Source of the DNA: Acidilutibacter cellobiosedens
GTDB lineage: Bacteria; Bacillota; Clostridia; Tissierellales; Acidilutibacteraceae
Length of the DNA stretch: 64,000 nucleotides
NCBI RefSeq assembly: GCF_004103715.1
Contig: NZ_CP035282.1
Span: 796,673 to 860,672, forward strand
Reading direction: 5' to 3'
A program made the position numbers and the translations under genes. Below the pieces are notes generated by a model. It was not told the origin of the DNA and made no database searches. It worked only from the letters and a program-made list of their open reading frames with translations. Shown here piece by piece: positions 38,607-46,614 of the stretch (its first letter is position 1; the number at the start of each line of letters is the position of its first letter).

Positions 38607-39458
38607 ATGATAGTGTCTTTTAAGGATATGTTGCAGAATGCAACGGATGGGAAATATGCAGTAGGAGCCTTTAATATCGGGAATAAAGATATTTTAGATG
38701 CGACTATTGCTGCAGCAGAAGAAAAAAAGATTCCTGCAATTGTTGCCGTATCTGTGCCGGAAATGAATTTTTTAGGGGATGAATTTTTTTCTTATGTAAA
38801 AGTACGCCTGAAAAAATCGGAAGCCCAATTTTGTTTACACCTGGACCATGGTTCAAATTTGGAAGATATAAAACGAGCTATCAATAATGGCTGTACTTCG
38901 GTAATGATTGATGCATCAAATAAAAGCTTTGAGGAAAATGTAAATATTACTAAAGAAGTAGTTGATTATGCACATTCATTAAATGTTTATGTTGAAGGAG
39001 AATTAGGAACAATTGGAAATACAGGTAATAGTTCCTGCGGAGAAGGGCTTGATACTTCAATCATCTATACAGATCCGGATAAGGCAAAAGAATTCTGTGA
39101 ATTGACAGGAGTAGATGCTTTAGCAGTTGCCATCGGAACTTCCCACGGAATGTATCCGAAAGGGAAAACGCCAAAACTAAGAATTGATATTCTTCAAAAA
39201 ATTCGTGAAAGAACATCAGCTTTTCTTGTATTACATGGAGGTTCAGGTAACGCTGATGAAGAAGTGATTGAATCCATAAGGCATGGGATTTCTAAAATAA
39301 ATATTTCCAGTGAAGTGAAAAAAGCATATTTTGAAGAACTTTATAAGTATTTGGGAGAATACCCTGATTCGGTAAAAACTCAGGTGGTGTTTCAGTCTCC
39401 TATAAAAGCGGCAAAAGATAAAATTGTGGAGAAAATGAAGATGTTTATGAAGAACTGA
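38607..39458 (+). CDS. Class II ketose-bisphosphate aldolase (FBA/tagatose-bisphosphate type)
   Basis: 283 residues, zinc-dependent. Metal and phosphate motifs are CLHLDHGSNLE, VEGELGTIGN, GTSHGMYPKG and LHGGSGN, the last three near the DHAP site. It splits a ketose phosphate to DHAP (or a related ketone) and an aldehyde. A paralogue of identical length lies at 52470 in cluster 2. GGGAGG is about 10 bases before the ATG, which comes 3 bases after the dehydrogenase stop. A terminator follows. Confidence 0.9.
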   Translation: MIVSFKDMLQNATDGKYAVGAFNIGNKDILDATIAAAEEKKIPAIVAVSVPEMNFLGDEFFSYVKVRLKKSEAQFCLHLDHGSNLEDIKRAINNGCTSVMIDASNKSFEENVNITKEVVDYAHSLNVYVEGELGTIGNTGNSSCGEGLDTSIIYTDPDKAKEFCELTGVDALAVAIGTSHGMYPKGKTPKLRIDILQKIRERTSAFLVLHGGSGNADEEVIESIRHGISKINISSEVKKAYFEELYKYLGEYPDSVKTQVVFQSPIKAAKDKIVEKMKMFMKN

Positions 39459-39468
39459 GATAGTTGGG

Positions 39469-39508
39469 AATGCCCTAAAAACATTTTTTAACGTTTTTAG
39501 GGCATTTT
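39469..39508 (+). terminator. Intrinsic terminator after the aldolase
   Basis: AATGCCCTAAAAAC pairs perfectly with GTTTTTAGGGCATT, then Ts. It ends the first half of cluster 1 before the convergent gene. Confidence 0.88.
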
Positions 39509-39548
39509 TGTTATACAGGATTGCGGAGATGAAAATTGGGAAACTTAA

Positions 39549-40478
39549 TTATAATAACTTTAAAACATTAGAAACAACAAATTTGATTTTATCAGGATCA
39601 ATATCAATATCCCTTCTCGTTCCGATATTTTCACAGACAAATTTATTGCCTGCCTGGTTACCTCCGGCGAAAATTATACAGTGATCATATATATTAGCAC
39701 TGCTGTAATTTGTCTGGTTTTTTTCAAATCGGAGAATTGATGAGTCAAGTTTTTTAAGTTCATCTTTAAAAGTATTACTGTAATTAACCGCTATATTTTT
39801 TCCTGACCCGATACAGTCAAGCAGGATAAATCGCTTTCTATGCGCAGAATCTCCTAAAAATTCTTTTATCATTTGGTCTCCCATATTGTTGATACATCCA
39901 AAGTCAGTAAGAACAAAGGCAACATTTTTTTGTTGCTTAGGTGTTAAAGTGGAAGCGATTGCAAGGCAACCAATAACTCCCGAAGTATTTCTGTTTAAAT
40001 TATGAGAATTGGGGATTCCTTTTGAATAATGAACAATTAGATAAATACCAATGATATAGACCGAAAGCGTCATAAAATCTTTCCAACTGAAAAATCCTTC
40101 TAACCATTTTATCCTTAAAAAGTGAGCTGAAAATATAAAACAAAGGACAGTAATGAAAAGTAATGGGATAAATGCAGTCAGGCTATATAAAAGTTTTCTG
40201 TTTCTTATATCAAAAGGATAATATTTGTAGAATCCAAAATTTTTTGACGGTGTATCATAATTTGCCATAATTATGGTATCTGCCTTCTTGACATCTCCGA
40301 TAATTAAGTCAATCGCTTTTCCTTTTGAACCTTGCGGTGAAAGTATTGAAGTTTTATATCCCATACATTTAAATTCGGGTTCAATATTATTAATAAATCT
40401 GATTTTTTCTTTTTTTCGAAACCTTTTTTTAGCTATTACTCCATATTTTAATATGGAATCTTTCATATCAAAATTCAT
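39549..40478 (-). CDS. Membrane protein with degenerate M28-peptidase-like domain
   Basis: 309 residues with two central membrane segments (SLTAFIPLLFITVLCFIFSA and the region LSVYIIGIYLIVHYS). Around them are pieces that resemble M28 zinc aminopeptidases: IMANYDTPSKN where the family has a His-Asp, LNRNTSGVIGCLAIA where it has a D-N-x-S-G-V, VLTDFGCINNMG and LLDCIGSG. The usual metal His is Asn, so activity is doubtful. It is on the opposite strand and splits PTS cluster 1 between EIIBCD and EIIA. AGGAGG lies before the ATG. Confidence 0.55.
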   Translation of the reverse strand: MNFDMKDSILKYGVIAKKRFRKKEKIRFINNIEPEFKCMGYKTSILSPQGSKGKAIDLIIGDVKKADTIIMANYDTPSKNFGFYKYYPFDIRNRKLLYSLTAFIPLLFITVLCFIFSAHFLRIKWLEGFFSWKDFMTLSVYIIGIYLIVHYSKGIPNSHNLNRNTSGVIGCLAIASTLTPKQQKNVAFVLTDFGCINNMGDQMIKEFLGDSAHRKRFILLDCIGSGKNIAVNYSNTFKDELKKLDSSILRFEKNQTNYSSANIYDHCIIFAGGNQAGNKFVCENIGTRRDIDIDPDKIKFVVSNVLKLL

Positions 40479-40563
40479 AAGGCAAGCCTCCTTTTTTCTA
40501 CACTAAAATTATATCATACTTAAATCCAAAATGAAATAAAATTCTAAATATAATATTTTTAAC

Positions 40564-40616
40564 TTGAAAAATTATTCTATTCATGATAGTATAGAAATGA
40601 ATTGAGAGCGCTTACT
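40564..40616 (+). promoter_or_regulatory. Promoter and second cre site of PTS cluster 1
   Basis: TTGAAA (40564-40569), 17 bases, TAGTAT (40587-40592). TGAGAGCGCTTACT (40603-40616) fits the cre pattern and again sits just past the expected start. The second half of the cluster therefore seems to have its own CcpA-controlled promoter. Confidence 0.75.
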
Positions 40617-40669
40617 TATGAAAATAGAAAGTTTTAGAAAGGAGGAAGTGACTTAAGTCATGAAGTAAA

Positions 40670-41110
40670 ATGATTGGAATTTTAATAGTAACCCATGGAA
40701 AAATGGCAGAAGGTATTGCTGACAGTGCGAGGATGATTATGGGCAATAATGAACAATTTGATTCAATTGGATTATTTCCTGATAAGGATTTAGATCAGTT
40801 TAAAGCTGATATCAAAAAGAAATTTTTAGAGTTGGATACTGGTGATGGTGTAATCATATTCGTTGATTTATTTGGAGCTTCACCATATAACATTACAGCC
40901 TTAAATATACACGAATTATTAAGTGAGAAGAAAAAAGTTAGAGTGATTACAGGTGTAAATCTTCCAATGGTGATTGAAGTATTGAATATGAGAAACATCG
41001 AAGAGAATATTGATTCTTTATATAAATCTTGTTTGACTACAGGAAAAGACGGCATCAAAGAATTATTAGAAGAAATGGCTTCAAATGAATGTGAAGATGA
41101 TGAGGAGTAG
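40670..41110 (+). CDS. PTS mannose/fructose-class EIIA
   Basis: 146 residues, with the phosphoryl-accepting His9 in LIVTHGKMAEG and the conserved FVDLFGASPYN and VITGVNLPMVIEV. It takes phosphate from HPr and hands it to EIIB at 33591. The ribosome site is odd: AAAGGAGG lies 25 bases upstream. Between them are a palindrome TGACTTAAGTCA and a two-codon ORF (ATG AAG TAA) that ends 1 base before the real ATG, suggesting reinitiation. Confidence 0.92.
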   Translation: MIGILIVTHGKMAEGIADSARMIMGNNEQFDSIGLFPDKDLDQFKADIKKKFLELDTGDGVIIFVDLFGASPYNITALNIHELLSEKKKVRVITGVNLPMVIEVLNMRNIEENIDSLYKSCLTTGKDGIKELLEEMASNECEDDEE

Positions 41111-41126
41111 AAAGGAGTAAAAAATA

Positions 41127-41732
41127 ATGGATATCAGTAAGCATGTTCAAGCTGTTGAAACTTTCAAAGAGATTACTGAAATGGAATTAAGTGAATTTGT
41201 AAAGAATCTAAGTACAGAGGAATTAAATCCGGCTTACAATTTGATTGTTAAGGCTAAAAAGAATGGAAATCGTGTTCATGTTACCGGAATTGGGAAACCT
41301 TCCTATGTAGCTGGTTACATTGCTTCTTTATTTTCGTCTACCGGTACTCCTGCCTATGTTCTTCATGGGACCGAGGCGATTCATGGATCCAGCGGGCAAG
41401 TAAAAGAAGGGGATATAGTAATTGCAATTTCTAACAGTGGTGAAACAGAAGAACTTATAAAAACAGTCACTACAGTTAAAAATAACGGAGCAAAAGTTAT
41501 ATCGGTTTCAGGAAACAGAGAATCATGGTTGGCTAAACAGGGAGATGCTTTCTTATTTGCAGGCGTAGATAAAGAAGGAGGACCTTTAAACAAAGCACCT
41601 CGTATTTCATACTTGGCCGAAATTGTTGTTTTGCAAGCTTTATCTATTGCACTTCAAAATGAAGAGAATATTGATTTACAGGATTATAAAAAATGGCATC
41701 CAGGCGGAGCCTTGGGAAAATCAATTAAATAG
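41127..41732 (+). CDS. SIS-domain sugar-phosphate isomerase
   Basis: 201 residues with a single SIS domain and no CBS domains. GIGKPSYVAGYIASLFSSTGTPAYVLHGTEAIHG and IAISNSGETEELI are the phosphosugar-binding motifs of the KdsD/KpsF and 6-phospho-3-hexuloisomerase groups; KWHPGGALGKSI ends it as in KdsD. It would interconvert an aldose and ketose phosphate, for example arabinose-5-phosphate and ribulose-5-phosphate. A metabolic role within the PTS route is likelier than LPS synthesis here (inference). Confidence 0.85.
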   Translation: MDISKHVQAVETFKEITEMELSEFVKNLSTEELNPAYNLIVKAKKNGNRVHVTGIGKPSYVAGYIASLFSSTGTPAYVLHGTEAIHGSSGQVKEGDIVIAISNSGETEELIKTVTTVKNNGAKVISVSGNRESWLAKQGDAFLFAGVDKEGGPLNKAPRISYLAEIVVLQALSIALQNEENIDLQDYKKWHPGGALGKSIK

Positions 41733-41768
41733 GACAATTTATAATAAGAAGAAAAGAGGCGTTAGACA

Positions 41769-42704
41769 GTGAAAGGAAAAATTTTAATAACACCAAGGGC
41801 ATTTGCTAAGAATGGAATGAAGGAAATTGAAAAATTAAAACAACAAGGATGGGAAATTCATCTGAATGATACAGGCAAATCATATAGCCATGAAGAATTT
41901 GTAAAATATGCGAAAGATGTTGATGGTATCATTATTGGCGTTGATATTGCAGATCGTGAGATGCTTAAGGGCTGTAAAAATTTGAAAGCTATTGCCAAGT
42001 ATGGTGTTGGTGTTGATAATATTGATTTAGATACTGCAAAAGAATTAGGAATCAAAATTTCAAGGACTGTCGGTTCTAACTCGGTGTCAGTTGCAGAGCA
42101 TACAATAGCATTAATGTTTGCATGTGCTAAACGTATTGTTGACGGAGCAATTAACGTTAAAAATGGAAAATGGAACAAGAACTACGAAATAGAACTTATG
42201 GGTAAAAAAATCGGTATTATTGGCTTTGGCAATATTGGAAGACATGTAGGCAGGCTTGCTCAGGGTATCGGCATGAATGTATGTGCGTATGATGTATTTC
42301 CTATTAATGAGAAATATGCAAAGGAACATAATATCCAAATATGTTTGCTGGATGAACTGGTTAGAACCAGTGACGTTATTACTATTCATACGCCCCTGAC
42401 ATCTGAAACAAAGGATATGATCAATGCCGAGCGTTTAAAAGAAATGAAAACGACAGCAATTGTGATCAATGCAGCCCGAGGCGGAATTATAAATGAAGCT
42501 GATCTGTATGAAGCATTAGTGAACAAAGAAATTTTTGCTTCCGGATTTGATGTTTTCTCAACGGAGCCACCAAAAACTGATGAGAAACTGTTACGTCTGG
42601 ACAACTTTATTTTAACTCCTCATGCTGCTTCAAAAACTTTAGAAGCTGATATGAATACGATAAAGATGTCAATTACAAACCTTATTACAGATATCGAAGG
42701 ATAA
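41769..42704 (+). CDS. D-isomer-specific 2-hydroxyacid dehydrogenase (2 of 3)
   Basis: 311 residues, closest in pattern to phosphoglycerate dehydrogenases without the ACT domain. KAIAKYGVGVDNIDLD, GIIGFGNIGRHVGRLAQG, catalytic Arg in NAARGGIINEADL, Glu in FSTEPP and His in LTPHAASKT. GTG start 41769 with GAGG about 10 bases upstream. Together with the paralogues at 35807 and 43523 it points to several 2-oxo acid steps in one pathway. Confidence 0.9.
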   Translation: MKGKILITPRAFAKNGMKEIEKLKQQGWEIHLNDTGKSYSHEEFVKYAKDVDGIIIGVDIADREMLKGCKNLKAIAKYGVGVDNIDLDTAKELGIKISRTVGSNSVSVAEHTIALMFACAKRIVDGAINVKNGKWNKNYEIELMGKKIGIIGFGNIGRHVGRLAQGIGMNVCAYDVFPINEKYAKEHNIQICLLDELVRTSDVITIHTPLTSETKDMINAERLKEMKTTAIVINAARGGIINEADLYEALVNKEIFASGFDVFSTEPPKTDEKLLRLDNFILTPHAASKTLEADMNTIKMSITNLITDIEG

Positions 42705-42722
42705 GTGAGGAAGGAAATAAAA

Positions 42723-43526
42723 ATGAAAAACAGATTAAGAGAATGTTTAGAAGGTAAAAAAAATATTATAGCTACACGTATTAACAGTACATGGCCAATG
42801 ATAGCGGAAGTTGTAGGAGCCACAGGCTTATATGATTATATTGAGTTTTTGGGCGAATATGCTCCGTATAACCAATATGATTTAGAAAATATTGCAAGGG
42901 CATGTGAACTTCATAATATGTCATGCATAATTAAAATAGATTATGCCAACCGCGACTATGTAGCTCAAAAGGCATTGGCTTCAGGATTTCAAGGTATTCT
43001 GTTTACTGATCACAAAACAGCAGAAGAGGTAGAAAATACATTAAAAATGGTAACACCGTCGATTCCCCATGAGGGTGGAAGACTTGGATATGTCAGCCGT
43101 CGTTTCTATAAGAACGAAGGTTTTAAAAATCAGTTGACCTATGCAGCCGAAGTAAAAAAATGTGTTATGGGATTTATGATTGAAAAAGTGGAAGCAGTAA
43201 AAAATATTGAGGAGATATGTCAAGTTCCCGGGGTTGACTTTGTTCAGTTTGGACCTGCTGACTTTTCTATGAATAGTGGATTCAACGCAAAAGAAGAAGT
43301 TGAGAAAGTAAGAGAAGCGGAAGAAAAGGTAATTAAAACTGCATTGAAATATGGAGTTAGTCCGAGGGCTGAAATTAACTCTGCCGAAGAAGCAGAACGC
43401 TATATCAAATTGGGGGTAAGACATTTTGCCTTAGGTTCAGAATTGAAAATTGAGAAGATGTTCTGGACAGACAATGGTGAATGTTTAATGGGAAAACTCA
43501 ACGATTTGAGAGGAGAAAAAATATGA
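42723..43526 (+). CDS. HpcH/HpaI family aldolase
   Basis: 267 residues of the class II pyruvate-type aldolase family (2-keto-3-deoxy-glucarate/4-hydroxy-2-oxo-heptanedioate aldolase). IEFLGEYAPYNQYDLENI, the Arg/Glu region MIEKVEAVKNIEEI and VDFVQFGPADFSMNSG (metal Asp) are visible. It would cleave a 2-keto-3-deoxy acid to pyruvate and an aldehyde, or a related ketol acid. ATG 42723 follows GAGGAAGG; the longer frame from 42705 begins before that site. Its stop overlaps the next start as ATGA. Confidence 0.85.
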   Translation: MKNRLRECLEGKKNIIATRINSTWPMIAEVVGATGLYDYIEFLGEYAPYNQYDLENIARACELHNMSCIIKIDYANRDYVAQKALASGFQGILFTDHKTAEEVENTLKMVTPSIPHEGGRLGYVSRRFYKNEGFKNQLTYAAEVKKCVMGFMIEKVEAVKNIEEICQVPGVDFVQFGPADFSMNSGFNAKEEVEKVREAEEKVIKTALKYGVSPRAEINSAEEAERYIKLGVRHFALGSELKIEKMFWTDNGECLMGKLNDLRGEKI

Positions 43527-44473
43527 AAATTGTAGTATTGGATGGATATACTTTGAATCCGGGAGATTTAAACTGGAATCAAATCAAAACTTTGGGAGAT
43601 ATTATTATTTATGATAGAACAGATTCAGCTGACATAATCTCGCGTATCGGAGATGCAGAAGTTGTATTGACAAATAAAACTCCTATTCGAAAAGAAACGA
43701 TGAAAGCATGTCCTAATATAAAACTGATTAGTGTTTTAGCTACGGGATATGATGTAATTGATATTGAAGCAGCAAAACAACTGGGAATTGCAGTTTGTAA
43801 TGTTCCGGCTTACGGCACATATTCTGTTGCTCAATTTGCAATTTCATTGTTGTTAGAAATTTGTTACCATGTAGGATATCATGACAATGCGGTTAAAGAA
43901 GGAAGATGGGAAAACAGTGCTGACTGGTGTTTCTGGGATAAGCCGTTATTGGAATTGTATGGCAAGACTATGGGTATTATTGGTTATGGTCGAATCGGCC
44001 AGACGACAGGAAGAATTGCAAGGGCCCTTGGCATGAAAATCATTGCTAATGATAAGCATGAAAATCCTACTCTAAAAGATGTTGAATATGTTTCTTTTGA
44101 TGATTTGTGTTCCCGTGCAGACGTAATTGTACTTCATTGTTCCCTAACAAAAGAAAATCAGCAGTTCATTGACAAGAAAGCAATTGCCAAGATGAAAAAG
44201 AATGCAATTATTATAAACAATGCTCGAGGCCAACTGATTAATGAAAAAGATTTGGCGGATGCATTAAATGAGGGCAGAATATATGCTGCAGGAATTGATG
44301 TTGTTTCAAAGGAACCAATTGAAAAAGACAATCCGCTACTGAAAGCAAAAAACTGTTATATTACACCTCATATGTCTTGGGGATCGGTGGAAGCTCGAAA
44401 GCGTATTATGGATATGACTTACGAAAATATTCAAGGATATCTGAATGACAAAACTGTAAATAGAATAGTGTAA
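43523..44473 (+). CDS. 2-hydroxyacid dehydrogenase, glycerate-dehydrogenase-like (3 of 3)
   Basis: 316 residues. ISVLATGYDVIDIEAAKQLGI, GIIGYGRIGQTTGRIARALG, catalytic Arg in NNARGQLINEKDL, Glu in SKEPI and His in ITPHMSWGS. The H-M-S-W form is the HprA/glycerate (hydroxypyruvate reductase) subtype. ATG 43523 overlaps the HpcH stop and follows AGGAG. It would interconvert hydroxypyruvate or glyoxylate with glycerate or glycolate, useful downstream of the aldolase steps (inference). Confidence 0.9.
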   Translation: MKIVVLDGYTLNPGDLNWNQIKTLGDIIIYDRTDSADIISRIGDAEVVLTNKTPIRKETMKACPNIKLISVLATGYDVIDIEAAKQLGIAVCNVPAYGTYSVAQFAISLLLEICYHVGYHDNAVKEGRWENSADWCFWDKPLLELYGKTMGIIGYGRIGQTTGRIARALGMKIIANDKHENPTLKDVEYVSFDDLCSRADVIVLHCSLTKENQQFIDKKAIAKMKKNAIIINNARGQLINEKDLADALNEGRIYAAGIDVVSKEPIEKDNPLLKAKNCYITPHMSWGSVEARKRIMDMTYENIQGYLNDKTVNRIV

Positions 44474-44527
44474 GAGATGAAATACAAAAGGAAATTTAGA
44501 CAATGTCGCTTAAAGGAGGATTATTAA

Positions 44528-45418
44528 ATGATAAATATTGAGGGAATTATTACACCTATTGTTACACCATTCAATAGAGATAAAGATCAGACGATTAACT
44601 ATGATGCATTAAAACAACTAATTGATCGTTTAATTGAAAAAGGTGTAAAAGGGATTTTTATTTTAGGAAGTTATGGTGAATTCCACGTTGTCGATGATGA
44701 TGAAAAATTGGAATTTGCAAAGAAGACGGTTGAAATTGTGAACCATCGTGTACCTGTTTATGTTGGTACCGGCGGAAACAGCACACGTAATGTGATCCGC
44801 TTATCAGAAAAAATCGAAAAAGTTGGTGCAGATGCGGTATCTATTATCACCCCATATTTTGTTTCACCTAATGATAAAGAAATTATAAACCACTACAAAA
44901 CAATAGCGGCAAGTATAGATCTTCCAATTATTTTATACAATATTCCAAAGAACACAAAAATTAACTTGTCAAAAGAAATTGTTGCTGAATTGGCTAAAGT
45001 TGAGAATATTAAGGCAATCAAAGACAGCTCGGGTGACATGGAAAACTTGAAAGGTTATGTGGAAGCTGCTAAGGGAACGGATATGAAAGTTCTAATAGGT
45101 TCTGATTCTAAAATAGCTCCCGCAATTCGTTTAGGGGCAGCCGGCGCAATTGCCGGTACAAGTAATCTTATTACCGAAGTAGATGTTAATTTATATAATG
45201 CATTAAAATCAGGTAATGATGAAGAGGCAGATCGTTTACAGCAGGAAATTGAAGTATTGCGCAGTGCATTAAAGTTAGGTACGATACCTTCAGTTATGAA
45301 GCGTTCCCTTGAATTTACCGGTATTCCTGTTGGACCTGCACGTCTTCCGGTTATGGAAACTACGCCGGAAGTTGATGAAAAAATTAAAGAAATGCTTAAG
45401 CACTATAATTTGATTTAA
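44528..45418 (+). CDS. Dihydrodipicolinate synthase family aldolase/lyase
   Basis: 296 residues. The Schiff-base Lys165 is in IKAIKDSSGD and Tyr137 in ILYNIPKN. The usual GTTGE motif is GSYGEF, so this is not a plain DapA; sugar-acid lyases such as KDG or 2-keto-3-deoxy-galactonate aldolases and N-acetylneuraminate lyase vary here. It probably cleaves to or condenses pyruvate. AAAGGAGG precedes the ATG. Last enzyme gene of cluster 1, with a terminator after it. Confidence 0.85.
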   Translation: MINIEGIITPIVTPFNRDKDQTINYDALKQLIDRLIEKGVKGIFILGSYGEFHVVDDDEKLEFAKKTVEIVNHRVPVYVGTGGNSTRNVIRLSEKIEKVGADAVSIITPYFVSPNDKEIINHYKTIAASIDLPIILYNIPKNTKINLSKEIVAELAKVENIKAIKDSSGDMENLKGYVEAAKGTDMKVLIGSDSKIAPAIRLGAAGAIAGTSNLITEVDVNLYNALKSGNDEEADRLQQEIEVLRSALKLGTIPSVMKRSLEFTGIPVGPARLPVMETTPEVDEKIKEMLKHYNLI

Positions 45419-45421
45419 AGA

Positions 45422-45476
45422 AATACTCTTTTCTGGTTTTAATCTTATTCAGATTTCTACCAGAAAAGAGTATTTT
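45422..45476 (+). terminator. Intrinsic terminator ending the cluster 1 enzyme operon
   Basis: AATACTCTTTTCTGGT pairs with ACCAGAAAAGAGTATT (16 bp), then Ts. Confidence 0.9.
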
Positions 45477-45485
45477 TATGTATAT

Positions 45486-45514
45486 TTGATTTTCTTGTTC
45501 ATTTCAATTATACT
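45486..45514 (+). promoter_or_regulatory. Sigma-A promoter of the rpiR-type gene
   Basis: TTGATT (45486-45491), 17 bases, TATACT (45509-45514). The regulator therefore appears to be transcribed separately from the enzymes. Confidence 0.55.
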
Positions 45515-45665
45515 GATATTGATTTAATTTTCAGTTTAATATAAGTAGACGGTGAAATAATATTCCAATCTAATAAATGATGAAATTATTTATTCCGGAA
45601 TTAATTAATTTATTCAATTGTGATTTATTTTACATTTAAAATTAATGAGAAAGGAAGTGGTGTCT

Positions 45666-46520
45666 TTGAGTTGTTTAATACAAATTAAAGAAGGATATTC
45701 GTTGCTCAGCAAAAATGAAAAAAAAGTAGCCGATTATATTTTGTCTCATCCTTTGGAAGTATATGATTATTCTGTTCAGCAGCTTGCAGAATCTTCGGGA
45801 ACCAGCCCGTCTTGTATTATACGTTTTGTTAAAAAAATCGGCTTTGAAAGTTACACTCAGTTTCGGCTGATATTAGCAAAGGAATCGGAACGTCAGCTGA
45901 TGTCCTCAGATGAGTTAATAGAAGAGGTGACTAAAAGTGATAGTATTCCGGAAATGCTGCAGAAATTTAAAAATTTTAATATAAACACAATTAATAAAAC
46001 CTTTGAGAATTTAGACGAGGTAAAAATAAAAAAAGCTGTTGATATTTTAAGAAAAGCAAAAAAAATCTTTGTTGTCGGAGAAGGGACTTCGTCTCTTGTG
46101 GCTCAAGACCTTTCACATAAATTTATTTTGGTCGGAATCGATTCTTGCTGTCATTCGGATGCACATACACAGTTGACTCAGGTAAATGATTTAACTCCGG
46201 AAGATGCAATCGTTATCTTTTCATATTCCGGTTCGACACAATTAGCAAATTTTGCATTAAAACGTGCAAATGAATTAAATGTTCCGTCTGTTTCCGTTAC
46301 ACAAATTTCCAAATCATATTTGGCACGAAAAGCTACGGTACCAATATATGTTCCGGCTCTGGAAACCGAACGTAAGATCGGGTCAGTTGCTTCCAGGATT
46401 TCTACATCAATAGTATCGGATATTCTTTATTTAGGGACTGTTCAAAAGAATATTGACCAGATAAAGGAAAAAGTAACCGAGACGAGGAAGCTGTTAAGCC
46501 AATTAAAAGTGGATATATGA
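45666..46520 (+). CDS. RpiR-family transcriptional regulator (HTH + SIS)
   Basis: 284 residues. The N-terminal HTH_6 is LSKNEKKVADYILSHPLEVYDYSVQQLAESSGTSPSCIIRFVKKIGF. The SIS domain has FVVGEGTSSLVAQDLSHKF and IVIFSYSGSTQLANFALK, which bind a sugar phosphate. TTG 45666 has AAGGAAG 8 bases upstream and gives the usual family N-terminus; the frame extends to ATG 45645. Adjacent to cluster 1 and so its likely regulator, with the phosphorylated substrate or an intermediate as inducer. Confidence 0.9.
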   Translation: MSCLIQIKEGYSLLSKNEKKVADYILSHPLEVYDYSVQQLAESSGTSPSCIIRFVKKIGFESYTQFRLILAKESERQLMSSDELIEEVTKSDSIPEMLQKFKNFNINTINKTFENLDEVKIKKAVDILRKAKKIFVVGEGTSSLVAQDLSHKFILVGIDSCCHSDAHTQLTQVNDLTPEDAIVIFSYSGSTQLANFALKRANELNVPSVSVTQISKSYLARKATVPIYVPALETERKIGSVASRISTSIVSDILYLGTVQKNIDQIKEKVTETRKLLSQLKVDI

Positions 46521-46544
46521 TAAGATACTTCACTATGGGCTATA

Positions 46545-46588
46545 AAAAACCTCTGTTAAAATTTATTTAATCTTAGCAGAGGTTTTTG
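46545..46588. terminator. Terminator between convergent genes
   Basis: AAAAACCTCTG (46545-46555) and CAGAGGTTTTT (46577-46587) with a T run on the plus strand and an A run on the left, so it can serve both strands. Confidence 0.8.
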
Positions 46589-46614
46589 AATTCCAATATA
46601 ATATTTTATATTGT

